Shown: positions 9,172 to 17,300 of the stretch, one piece after another
How the letters are laid out: the number at the start of each line of letters is the position of its first letter
Numbering within the stretch: the stretch's first letter is position 1
Source of the DNA: an uncultured Pirellulales bacterium
Lineage (GTDB): Bacteria; Planctomycetota; Planctomycetia; Pirellulales; Thermoguttaceae
Length of the DNA stretch: 64,000 nucleotides
Assembly (NCBI GenBank): GCA_938015445.1
Contig: CALLPE010000024.1
Coordinates: 62,001-126,000 of the forward strand
Reading direction: 5' to 3'
Notes under the pieces: generated by a model
Database searches by the model: none
What the model was told of the DNA's origin: nothing
Seen by the model: only the letters and a program-made list of their open reading frames with translations
Program-made: the position numbers and the translations under genes

Positions 9172-9627
9172 ATGCGCGTTGCTATTGGCAGCGATCACCG
9201 TGGTGTGCGACTCAGAGCCAGGCTGGCCGAGTTTATAAGAAGCATGGGAGAGGAAGTCATCGACCTGGGCACTTGCTCGACCGAGGAAGTGGACTATCCA
9301 GACATCGCCGAGGCAGTGGCGCGGATGGTCAGCAGCGGAGAAGCGCAGCGGGGTATTCTCATCTGCGGCACTGGTCTGGGAATGTGCATCGCCGCCAACA
9401 AGTTTCCCGGCGTCAGAGCTGCCCCTTGTTACGACGACTTGACAGCCGAGCTGAGCCGACGGCACAACGATCTGAACGTCCTGTGTCTGTCCGGAGATAT
9501 TGTGGGCGAGAAGCTGGCCGATCACCTGGTGGAAATCTGGCTGCGCACTCCGTTCGAGGGCGGGCGGCATTTGCGACGACTCAACAAGATCGCCGAGTTG
9601 GAACGCCGCAACGGTAAACCGTCGTGA
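9172..9627 (+). CDS. rpiB: Ribose-5-phosphate isomerase B
   Basis: A 151-residue RpiB/LacAB-family sugar-phosphate isomerase that interconverts ribose-5-phosphate and ribulose-5-phosphate in the cytoplasm. The N-terminus MRVAIGSDHRG carries the substrate-binding Asp-His pair (Asp8, His9). GILICGTGLGM carries the catalytic cysteine (Cys65), followed by the NKFPGVRAA and DLTAELSRRHND segments typical of the family. Length matches the usual 145-160 residues. I chose ATG at 9172, which has GAGG six bases upstream; an in-frame extension to 9118 looks non-coding. It is followed after 213 bases by an M16 protease gene on the same strand, and a two-copy tandem repeat lies in the gap. Confidence 0.93.
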   Translation: MRVAIGSDHRGVRLRARLAEFIRSMGEEVIDLGTCSTEEVDYPDIAEAVARMVSSGEAQRGILICGTGLGMCIAANKFPGVRAAPCYDDLTAELSRRHNDLNVLCLSGDIVGEKLADHLVEIWLRTPFEGGRHLRRLNKIAELERRNGKPS

Positions 9628-9744
9628 GTTGGGTTCCATGCCCGAACCGCAATCCACATCACCCACCTTCGCCATTTTCGGCAACCGGCTTTGCCCAGTG
9701 GCAGGGCATGTACGTCTTGGCAGCACTGCTGCGGCGGTAAGCTG

Positions 9745-9798
9745 TGCGATGCTGTTGGGGCCGCATTAGAGTGCGATGCTGTCGGGGTCGCATTAGAG
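9745..9798. repeat. Two-copy 27-bp tandem repeat
   Basis: Copies at 9745-9771 and 9772-9798 begin TGCGATGCTGT and end GCATTAGAG, differing at two positions. The array ends 42 bases before the M16 protease start codon. Confidence 0.65.
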
Positions 9799-9840
9799 CA
9801 GGTAGCCAGAAACCGCCAGCAGCTCCAGTGGAGGTCGCAA

Positions 9841-11079
9841 GTGGAGTTCTTTGAGCAAAAATTGCCCAACGGGTTGGAGGTCATTGCCGAGTGTAATCCG
9901 CGGGCCTATTCGGCGGCGGTGGGATTCTTCGTAAAGGCCGGTGCGTGCGACGAGGACGACCGCCTGGCCGGGGTAAGCCATTTTCTGGAACACATGACGT
10001 TCAAAGGCACCGCCACCCGCTCGGCCGAGCAAGTCAATCGCGAGCTGGACCAGTTGGGGGCCCATTACAACGCCTACACCAGCGAAGAACACACGGTGTA
10101 CTATGCCGCGGTGTTGCCGGAGTGTGTTGAGCGGGTAGTAGAGCTGCTGGCCGACATCCTCCGCCCTGCTCTGCGCCACGACGATTTTGAAACCGAAAAG
10201 CAGGTCATCTTGGAAGAGATACAGATGTACGAGGACGAGCCGCCGTTTCGGGCCGACGAAAAGTGCCGCCAGTTGCACTTCGGTCGGCATCCGTTGGGGC
10301 GGAGCGTGCTCGGTTCCCTGGAAAGCATCAGTCAGTTGACCGTCCAGGCCATGCGCGACTATTTCGCCTGCCGCTACAGCCCCGGCAATATCGTGTTGGC
10401 GGCCACAGGAAAGGTCGATTTCGACGATTTGTGCCGTTATGCCGAACGATATTGCGGGCACTGGGAACCGGTGCAGGCCGCTCGACAGATGGAACCGCCG
10501 GTGACGGGCAACGGTTTCCACGTGCTGCACAAACCGACTGCCGCCCAGCAATACACTCTGCTGTTGAGCGATGCGCCCTCGGCCGAAGACCCCAGCCGGT
10601 ACGCTGCCGGTCTGCTAGCGGTTATCCTCGGCGACGACACCGGCAGCCGGTTGTTCTGGGAGCTGGTGGAGCCGGGTCTGGCCGAAGACGCCGGAATGTA
10701 CCATCACGAGTATCAGCAGGCAGGTTTGCTGGTCACCACGATGTGCTGCCGGCCCGAGCAGACCGCCGAAAATCTGGAGCGCCTGTTTGGCATCTATCGG
10801 CAGGCAGCCAGCTACGCGGTCACCCAGCAGGAGCTTCAACAGGCCAAGAACAAGGTGCGCTCGGCCATTGTGCTGGGGGCCGAATTGCCGATGGGAAGGC
10901 TGCGGGCGGTAGGTGGCAACTGGCTTTACTTGCGCCAGTACCGCTCGGTGGAACAGGAATTGCAGGCCGTCAGCGATGTGACCACCGCCGACGTGGCTGC
11001 TGTGCTCAGCCGTTATCCGCTCCAGCGCTACACGGCCGTGACCATCGGCCCGCTGGAAGAACTGCCGCCGCCGATGTGA
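9841..11079 (+). CDS. M16 family zinc peptidase (insulinase/processing-peptidase type)
   Basis: A 412-residue M16B peptidase. The inverted zinc motif HxxEH is present as HFLEH (His47-His51) in the context GVSHFLEHMTFKGT. The downstream acidic helix ETEKQVILEEIQMYEDEP supplies the third zinc ligand, so this copy should be catalytically active. The second half (HVLHKPTAAQQYTLLL onward) is the inactive partner lobe. No signal peptide is evident, so it is probably cytoplasmic and may process peptides. Start choice: GTG at 9841 has GGAGG six bases upstream, and VEFFEQKLPNGLEV matches the family N-terminus. The longer frame from 9691 translates the tandem repeat and is unlikely. Convergent with comM. 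Confidence 0.9.
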   Translation: MEFFEQKLPNGLEVIAECNPRAYSAAVGFFVKAGACDEDDRLAGVSHFLEHMTFKGTATRSAEQVNRELDQLGAHYNAYTSEEHTVYYAAVLPECVERVVELLADILRPALRHDDFETEKQVILEEIQMYEDEPPFRADEKCRQLHFGRHPLGRSVLGSLESISQLTVQAMRDYFACRYSPGNIVLAATGKVDFDDLCRYAERYCGHWEPVQAARQMEPPVTGNGFHVLHKPTAAQQYTLLLSDAPSAEDPSRYAAGLLAVILGDDTGSRLFWELVEPGLAEDAGMYHHEYQQAGLLVTTMCCRPEQTAENLERLFGIYRQAASYAVTQQELQQAKNKVRSAIVLGAELPMGRLRAVGGNWLYLRQYRSVEQELQAVSDVTTADVAAVLSRYPLQRYTAVTIGPLEELPPPM

Positions 11080-11198
11080 AGCGCAACGCGAGTCTGCGCG
11101 CTTCCCGCCGTGTTGCCGTGCGTCGCCGTCGCCCTGCTGGCAGCGATTGCCTGGCAGCGAGTTTTCCGCCAGCGGCTAGCGCTTGGCTCCGCTGTAGC

Positions 11199-12737
11199 TC
11201 AAGTCCACAGTTGCCTGTCCAATAGCCGATAGTTGATGGCTTCGCACAGGTGCGCGGGATGGATTTCCGCGCTTTGGTCCAGATCGGCAATCGTTCGGGC
11301 AACACGGAGTATTTTGTCGTGGGCCCGGGCCGAAAGCCCCATTTCGTGCATGGCCGCCTTGAGCAGCTCGGCGCATTGCTGGTCCAGCCGGCAGAACTCG
11401 CGCGTTTGGCGGTGCGACATATGGGCGTTGTTGCGCGTCCCGGTGCCACGAAACCGCGCCGCTTGTATCGCCCTGGCCTGCGAGACCTGGCGCCGCATCT
11501 CGGCGCTGCCCAGGCCGGGCCGCTGCCCGGAAATCTCCTGAAACGATACTGGCGGCACTTCGATATGGATGTCGATGCGGTCGAGCAGTGGGCCACTGAT
11601 CTTCGACATGTAGCGCTCGATCTGAGGCGGCGTGCAGTGGCAATCGCGGCGCGGGTCGCCGCGGTAGCCGCACGGGCAAGGATTCAGCGCGGCAATCAGC
11701 ATGAAATTGGCCGGAAACGTGGTGCTGCTCAGTGCGCGGGATATCGTCACCATGCCGTCTTCCAGGGGCTGGCGCAACACTTCCAGCGTCTGGCGGCTGA
11801 ACTCGGGCAATTCGTCCAGAAACAGCACGCCATTGTGGGCCAGGCTGATTTCGCCCGGCGCTGGCGTCGAGCCGCCGCCCACCAAACCCGCGTTACTGAT
11901 AGTGTGGTGCGGCGCACGAAACGGCCGGGTGGCCAGCAGGGGCTGCCCGGGTCGCAATCGCCCCACCGCACTGTAAATGCGCGTGGTTTCGATAGACTCT
12001 TCGGGGGTCAGCTCGGGCAGGATGGTGGGCACGCGTTTGGCGAGCATCGTTTTGCCGGAGCCGGGCGGGCCGACCATCAGGATGTTGTGCCCGCCGGCCG
12101 CCGCCACGGTGATCGCCCGCTTGGCCATCTCCTGGCCGCGCACGTCGTGAAAATCCACGTCGTAGGTGGAATAGGTGCGAAACAGCTCATCCAACCGCGA
12201 AGGTGTAGGTTCAATGTCGAGCTGGCCGGTCAGAAAGGCCACCGCCTGCGCTAAGCTCGATATGGCGATCACCTCTGTGGTTTGCACCACGGCGGCCTCG
12301 GCTGCGCTGTCGGCGGGCACAAGCAACCCCCGGATGTTGTTTCCCGCCGCCGCGGCCATCGACATGGACAAAGCCCCTTTTGTCGGCCTGGTAGTGCCGT
12401 CCAGCGCCAGTTCGCCCACTACTGCGTAACGATCGAATCGCTCGGTTCCAATTTGTCCGCTGCCTGCCAAGATGCCCAGAGCGATGGGCAGGTCGAACGA
12501 AGCAGCCTCTTTCGGCAGATCGGCCGGGGCCAGATTGATCACCACCCTGCACTGCGGCCGCTCAAAGCCCGAATTGACCATCGCCCGTTCCACTCGGTGC
12601 GTGCTTTCCTTTACAGCCTGCTCAGGCAGACCGACCAGCACGGTCTTCGGCAGTCCGGCCGGTGAGACGTCCACCTCCACCTCGATCGGCACCGCCTCGA
12701 TGCCCACCAGTGCGTATGTCTTCAGTTTCGCCAGCAT
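11199..12737 (-). CDS. comM: YifB/ComM-family Mg-chelatase-like AAA+ ATPase
   Basis: A 512-residue protein of the ComM/YifB family. It has an N-terminal Lon-protease-like S5 fold (MLAKLKTYALVGIEAVPIEV to about residue 170), then an AAA+ module with Walker A GPPGSGKT (223-230), Walker B LFLDELPEF and the cysteine-rich NPCPCGYRGDP loop, then the C-terminal Mg-chelatase helical domain. ComM homologues drive branch migration of recombination intermediates during natural transformation in proteobacteria; by family the role here is DNA processing. No other competence gene is nearby except a pseudopilin-like DUF1559 gene, which is probably unrelated. ATG at 12737 matches the usual MLAK start; a TTG at 12752 is possible. 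No clear ribosome-binding site precedes either. Confidence 0.9.
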   Translation of the reverse strand: MLAKLKTYALVGIEAVPIEVEVDVSPAGLPKTVLVGLPEQAVKESTHRVERAMVNSGFERPQCRVVINLAPADLPKEAASFDLPIALGILAGSGQIGTERFDRYAVVGELALDGTTRPTKGALSMSMAAAAGNNIRGLLVPADSAAEAAVVQTTEVIAISSLAQAVAFLTGQLDIEPTPSRLDELFRTYSTYDVDFHDVRGQEMAKRAITVAAAGGHNILMVGPPGSGKTMLAKRVPTILPELTPEESIETTRIYSAVGRLRPGQPLLATRPFRAPHHTISNAGLVGGGSTPAPGEISLAHNGVLFLDELPEFSRQTLEVLRQPLEDGMVTISRALSSTTFPANFMLIAALNPCPCGYRGDPRRDCHCTPPQIERYMSKISGPLLDRIDIHIEVPPVSFQEISGQRPGLGSAEMRRQVSQARAIQAARFRGTGTRNNAHMSHRQTREFCRLDQQCAELLKAAMHEMGLSARAHDKILRVARTIADLDQSAEIHPAHLCEAINYRLLDRQLWT

Positions 12738-13150
12738 GGCTTGTACCGACAAATGCGATGGGCCAATTGTACGTTGTTCTGACAGAAGCTGAAAGCGTCC
12801 TATACGGCGCGCGTGGTTTAGTGATGGTCACAGCCAGGCAGACGAAAGCACGCCGAACAACTCGCTTCATGGGGGCTGTGGTTGGTAAATCGGCCCCGCA
12901 CACTGCCACTGTCAAGCTACCAAAATAGTCCACCAGCACGTAACCTGTACATACCCGTTCAGACTGCGTTAGCAAACAGTTCAAGGTATTGACCCGGAGC
13001 ACACGGACGGCTAACAATCAAGGGTAGGTTCCCGTCAGAGCGCGTCTTTAGCAAGTTATTGGGGCGGCGAGTCAAGCTGTGACCTGGCGCTTGCTGCCCG
13101 GACTGCGGCAATTGCTCGGCCTTATTCGATTCCTAGGGTCTTCTTTTATA

Positions 13151-13184
13151 TTTCGATAGGGCTTCTCTGTTTCGATAGGGCTTC
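13151..13184. repeat. Two-copy 19-bp tandem repeat
   Basis: TTTCGATAGGGCTTC occurs at 13151-13165 and again at 13170-13184, giving a 19-bp period. It lies 79 bases upstream of the DUF1559 start, in the probable promoter or leader. Confidence 0.6.
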
Positions 13185-13218
13185 GACAAGGCGTTCGACC
13201 GGCTTTTGCGTCGGCGAA

Positions 13219-13244
13219 GCGAATCGTATCTTGCTTCGATTCGC
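13219..13244 (+). promoter_or_regulatory. Perfect 8-bp inverted repeat in the DUF1559 leader
   Basis: GCGAATCG and CGATTCGC flank a 10-base loop and end 18 bases before the ATG, immediately upstream of the GGGGAG ribosome-binding site. It could form a leader hairpin that affects translation or serve as an operator; nothing else distinguishes these. Confidence 0.35.
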
Positions 13245-13262
13245 CTTTGGGGAGACACGGTC

Positions 13263-14249
13263 ATGCGCATGGCCAGAAGACGTGGCTTTACGCTGGTGGA
13301 ACTGCTGATCGTCATTGCAATCATCGCGGTTCTGGTAATGCTGCTGACGCCCGCAGTGCAGCAGGTACGCGAGTCGATGCTGCGCACCCAGTGCAAGAAC
13401 AACCTGTGGCAGATCGGCAGGGCGTTTTCGCAGCACGTGGACAAGTGGGGATTCTTCCCGACGGGTGGTTGGGGGTGGGGCTGGGCAGGCGACCCGAACC
13501 AGGGCTTCACCAAGAACCAACCCGGCGGCTGGGCGTATAATATTCTGCCTTACATCGAGATGCTAAATCTGCACGACCAGGGCATGGGTCTGTCTGGCGA
13601 TGCGCTGAAGCAGGCGATTACTGCTACCACCTCCACTCCGATAGCCATCTACCATTGCCCTTCTCGCCGCAGAGCAATCCCCTATCCTTACATCCATCCC
13701 AGCCCGTATTACAACTGCACTTATCAGCCCAACGGGGGCAGCGGCGGACAAGTAATCGGACGCACCGACTACGCAGCCAACGGCGGCGACGTTCCGCTTC
13801 AGTGGCCAAAAGGACCCAGTACGCTGGCTCAAGGCCTGTCGCCCAATTACAGTTGGCCCGCCGCTATCAACTCCAACGGAATCTCCTTTTTGCGTAGCGA
13901 AGTAGCGCCCGCTCATGTCCTCGACGGATTGTCATACACCTACTTGGTGGGCGAACGCTACGTCAATCCCGATGGAATGTTTTCCGGCGCCCCGCACGAC
14001 GACGACCAAGGGTGGAACCTAGGCTACGATTGGGATACTATTCGCTGGGGAGGTGATATTCCGCGACGCGATCGGCCGGGCTACACGAACGGGTATATTT
14101 ACGGCAGCGCCCACGCTACGGGCTTCAACATGGTGTTTTGCGACGGAGCGGTGCGGACCATCCGTTTTAACATCGACCCGAACCTGCACCGCATTCTCTC
14201 TTCGCGCAACGATCGCACTCCCGTCGATATGACCCAACTGGACAATTGA
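13263..14249 (+). CDS. DUF1559 pseudopilin-like protein (H-X9-DG)
   Basis: A 328-residue planctomycete DUF1559 protein. The N-terminus MRMARRRGFTLVELLIVIAIIAVL is a type IV prepilin-like signal: a basic leader, prepilin-peptidase site G|FTLVE, and a hydrophobic helix that doubles as membrane anchor. The C-terminal family signature H-X9-DG is present as HATGFNMVFCDG. Planctomycetes carry dozens to hundreds of these paralogues; they are presumed to be exported by a type II secretion or pilus-like route, with unknown function. GGGGAG lies eight bases before ATG 13263, so the upstream ATG at 13206 is rejected. A potential leader hairpin precedes it. It converges on the giant toroid-domain gene. 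Confidence 0.9.
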   Translation: MRMARRRGFTLVELLIVIAIIAVLVMLLTPAVQQVRESMLRTQCKNNLWQIGRAFSQHVDKWGFFPTGGWGWGWAGDPNQGFTKNQPGGWAYNILPYIEMLNLHDQGMGLSGDALKQAITATTSTPIAIYHCPSRRRAIPYPYIHPSPYYNCTYQPNGGSGGQVIGRTDYAANGGDVPLQWPKGPSTLAQGLSPNYSWPAAINSNGISFLRSEVAPAHVLDGLSYTYLVGERYVNPDGMFSGAPHDDDQGWNLGYDWDTIRWGGDIPRRDRPGYTNGYIYGSAHATGFNMVFCDGAVRTIRFNIDPNLHRILSSRNDRTPVDMTQLDN

Positions 14250-14329
14250 CGGCGTTCGGTGCCCCCTCCCGGTCATATTGCCGCAAGCAGACAAAGCATC
14301 TGCCCGCTGGCACCTTGCAGCAGACTCTG

Positions 14330-17300
14330 CTACTTCGCCAGTTCCTGAAACAGCGGCAGGTGGCGGTAATAAACCTCCAGCATCAGCAGGTGCAAGGCAG
14401 TGACGTACAACCGCCCGCCGTGCTGACCCCAGCGATCGGCCACCGGACGTAGCGGATGCCAACTGCCGGCCAGCGGGCCTTGTTGAACTTGGGTCGGTTC
14501 CAACACGCGGCGCATCTGATCGTTCCACGCCTTCCAGTACTCGCCCTGCAATTGGAACATGGCCTGCGTGGCGTAATACCAGTAGTAGCAATCGCGCTGG
14601 AGGAAGTCTTCGCGGCCAAAGGTGGGCAAATTGGCCTTCAACCAATCGGCGCCGGCAATCAGCGATCGATCGTCCCGCTTTGCACCCAGGTAGATGCGCA
14701 TCAACATCGCTTCGGCAGTCATGGCCAAGCTGGGTCTTAAGCCCGGTGCTTGTGCGCGGTTGTTCGGGTCGGCGTGCGGATTGTAGATGTACCGGCCTGG
14801 CTGACCCCGGGCTGCCGCCAGACTCAGCCAGTGCTCGATTTTGCGGAAGGTTTCTTCAGGCACTTCCAAGCCGGCCATCTGTCCGCTTTTCAGCGCCAAC
14901 AGTTGCCAGCCGGTCACCGATGTATCGCTTTCGGCCGAGTAAGGCTTTCCAGGCGCCAGACTGTACCGCCAACCGCCGTCCTCCGGATGCTGAGTGCGCA
15001 CGATGAACTCCACCGCTTTGCGCGCCGGCTCGCGCAGCTCAGGGTCTTGCGTCATGCCGTAAGCCTCGCACAGCGCGATAGCGGCAATAGCGTGGCTGTA
15101 GAATCGGGCGTAACGGTCGCCACCAGTGAACAAGTCGCCGTCCTCCTTTTGGTTCCGCACCAACCACTGGACACCGCGGCCAACCGTATCGCGGTATTTA
15201 TCGTCCAAGTGCGTGTATCCGGCACCCAAGAAGGCGAGCAAAGCCAGTCCGGTGGCCGCCGAGTCCGACTCGATGGACCCCAAAGCCGGATCCTGCACTT
15301 CCACTCCCGGCGGCAGTTTGTGCAGGCTCCAGTTTCCCTCGGCGAATTGCCAACGCGCAAGGAATTCCAGACCGGCTTCTACCGCTTTCTCGGTTCCACC
15401 ACCTCCGGCGGCTCTGGCCCTTTCAGCCCGTTGGCGTGGATCTCGCTGTTGGTAGAACTCGGTCGGCTGGCTGACTACCCCGGCCACTGCCGGCGGTGTG
15501 CCACTACGGGGAAGCAGAAAGCGGCCCGAAACGGGGTGAACCACTTCGCTTTCCGGTCTGGCCAATCGACTAGGAATGCCGGCCGTGGGCACAGGACGCA
15601 CATCCAGCCCACCAGGCCCTGATACGGCGGCAATCTGCACCGGCAAGCCGCCGGATTGTCGGGCTGGCTCGCCGACGGAAGTGCCGATGGTCAAGTCGGC
15701 GCCACGTCCCGGCTGCGGCGTGGTCGCCCCGGATATATCCGCCTCTACAGCTTGCGGAAGTCCCCTGGGCAACCCCGGCACAGTGCTCTTGCCAAGCCGA
15801 GCGCCGCCAACTTCGGCGGCGATAGGCGGGGCGACGTCGTGTCCCTGCGCCAAGCGACGAGGCCCAACGGAATCGCCGGGCGTCAATGCCGTCGGCCCTG
15901 CCACACTTGCCGGCTCGAACAGGGCGGTGGTTTGGATGCCGCCGGCTAGTCCGGCGGGCTGCCGTCGAGTAGCAAGTTTTCCTTCGGCAGCCTGACCGAG
16001 CGAGGGCGACCAGCCCGGCAGTTGCGAAGGCAACGCCCCGGCAGCCGGCGCCGCATCACCCGACGACTCGGCTCCGGCGAAAACTACCGGCGATGGCCCC
16101 GCCTCGCCTCCGATGGTTTTGACGGCACTAGCAGACGCGCGCGAAAGCCCAACCTGCGGCGCCGCAGCCGCCAACTGGTCGGCCGAGGTGCCGCGGGCGG
16201 CCCGAGGCAAGCGGGTCGGCCCTACTTCGCCAGAAGCCGTACCACCGGCAAGCCCTTGGGCTTCCAGTGTCCGCACAGCGGCAGCCGGTCCGTAACCGGC
16301 AGGCGCGCCCCGGCTGATGGTCGTCACGGCAGCCTCCAGCGCTGCCGTTCCACCACCGCTACTAGCTGGCGGAGCGACGCCCAGGGCATCCACCGGGCCT
16401 TCGATCGAAGCTGCGGGCAACCCCGCTACGGCTGAAGCTGCCGGGAGCGTCCGGCCTAGCGGGGAACCGACGGCCACGGCTACGCTGGCCGTCGCCTCCT
16501 GGCCCGAACGTAATCGGCCGGCCGGAACTGGAACCCTGGCAGAGCCGCTGCCGAAGTCCACATCGCCAGCCGGAATGGTCACGTTTGCGACAGGCGCGCC
16601 GCCGTGGGAGCGCGTGACTGAGGCTATCGAACCGGCTTCCAAACTGCTGGCTGCCCCTCCTTGGCTGCTTGCCACTCCGCCCCCGCCTGGTTGCGGTGCC
16701 AACTCTGCCTTGGCCAGCGCGACGGGAATCTCCGCCCGAGCCGGATGCCGCCCTACGGTAGCCGACAGGCTCGGAGCCGCACCGCTGCCGGGATTGCTGG
16801 GCTGGCTCGCCGCGGCCCGCCGTGCGATTGCCGCTGGGCCGGCCTGGCCTTCTACGTTCAGCGACGCCAGTGCGCCGGCGGCAGGCAGAGCGTCGCCCCC
16901 GGCAAAGCCAGCCGACTGCCGACCGGCCGAGACGGTTGGGGCCTCAAACGGGGAGCCAGCCCTCGGCGCTCCACGAGGTCGCAGCGTCGCAACCTGCTCG
17001 GCGTCGGGGCGCACATCGGCTGCTGCGGCAGTGCCTATTGCGGTGCGGGCGGGCATCGGGGTGCCCCCTCCGAGCGATGGATCATCCGCCCGCGCCAACG
17101 GCACTACTGCCCGCGCTACCCCCGCCACCGACGGCGGCGATGCCGACCCGCCCATAGGCGCAACCACCGGCCCATGCACCGTGTGTGGAGCCGGAAGCGC
17201 GGGTCGGCCTTTTCGGGCGGCAGCGGTGCTGGCAGCGTCGATCAGCGCGCTAGGCGGACCGCCGGTATCGTGCCCGGGCGGAAGGTCCGGCTCCGCGCTA

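Larger units (their letters stand above)
12738..13262. other. Divergent intergenic region comM / DUF1559 gene
   Basis: About 525 bases without a gene. The right end contains a two-copy 19-bp repeat (13151-13184) and a perfect inverted repeat (13219-13244) just upstream of the DUF1559 ribosome-binding site. Promoters are not assignable by eye. Confidence 0.5.

Noticed and set aside
11250..12254. 334-codon plus-strand frame over comM
   Set aside because: Shadow of comM; the translation is Arg/Ala/His-rich with no recognisable motif.
14330..15400. Terpene cyclase/prenyltransferase enzyme assignment for the giant protein
   Set aside because: The alpha/alpha-toroid fold is suggested, but catalytic acidic motifs are not seen and the membrane and linker architecture is unlike soluble cyclases, so no enzymatic activity was assigned.
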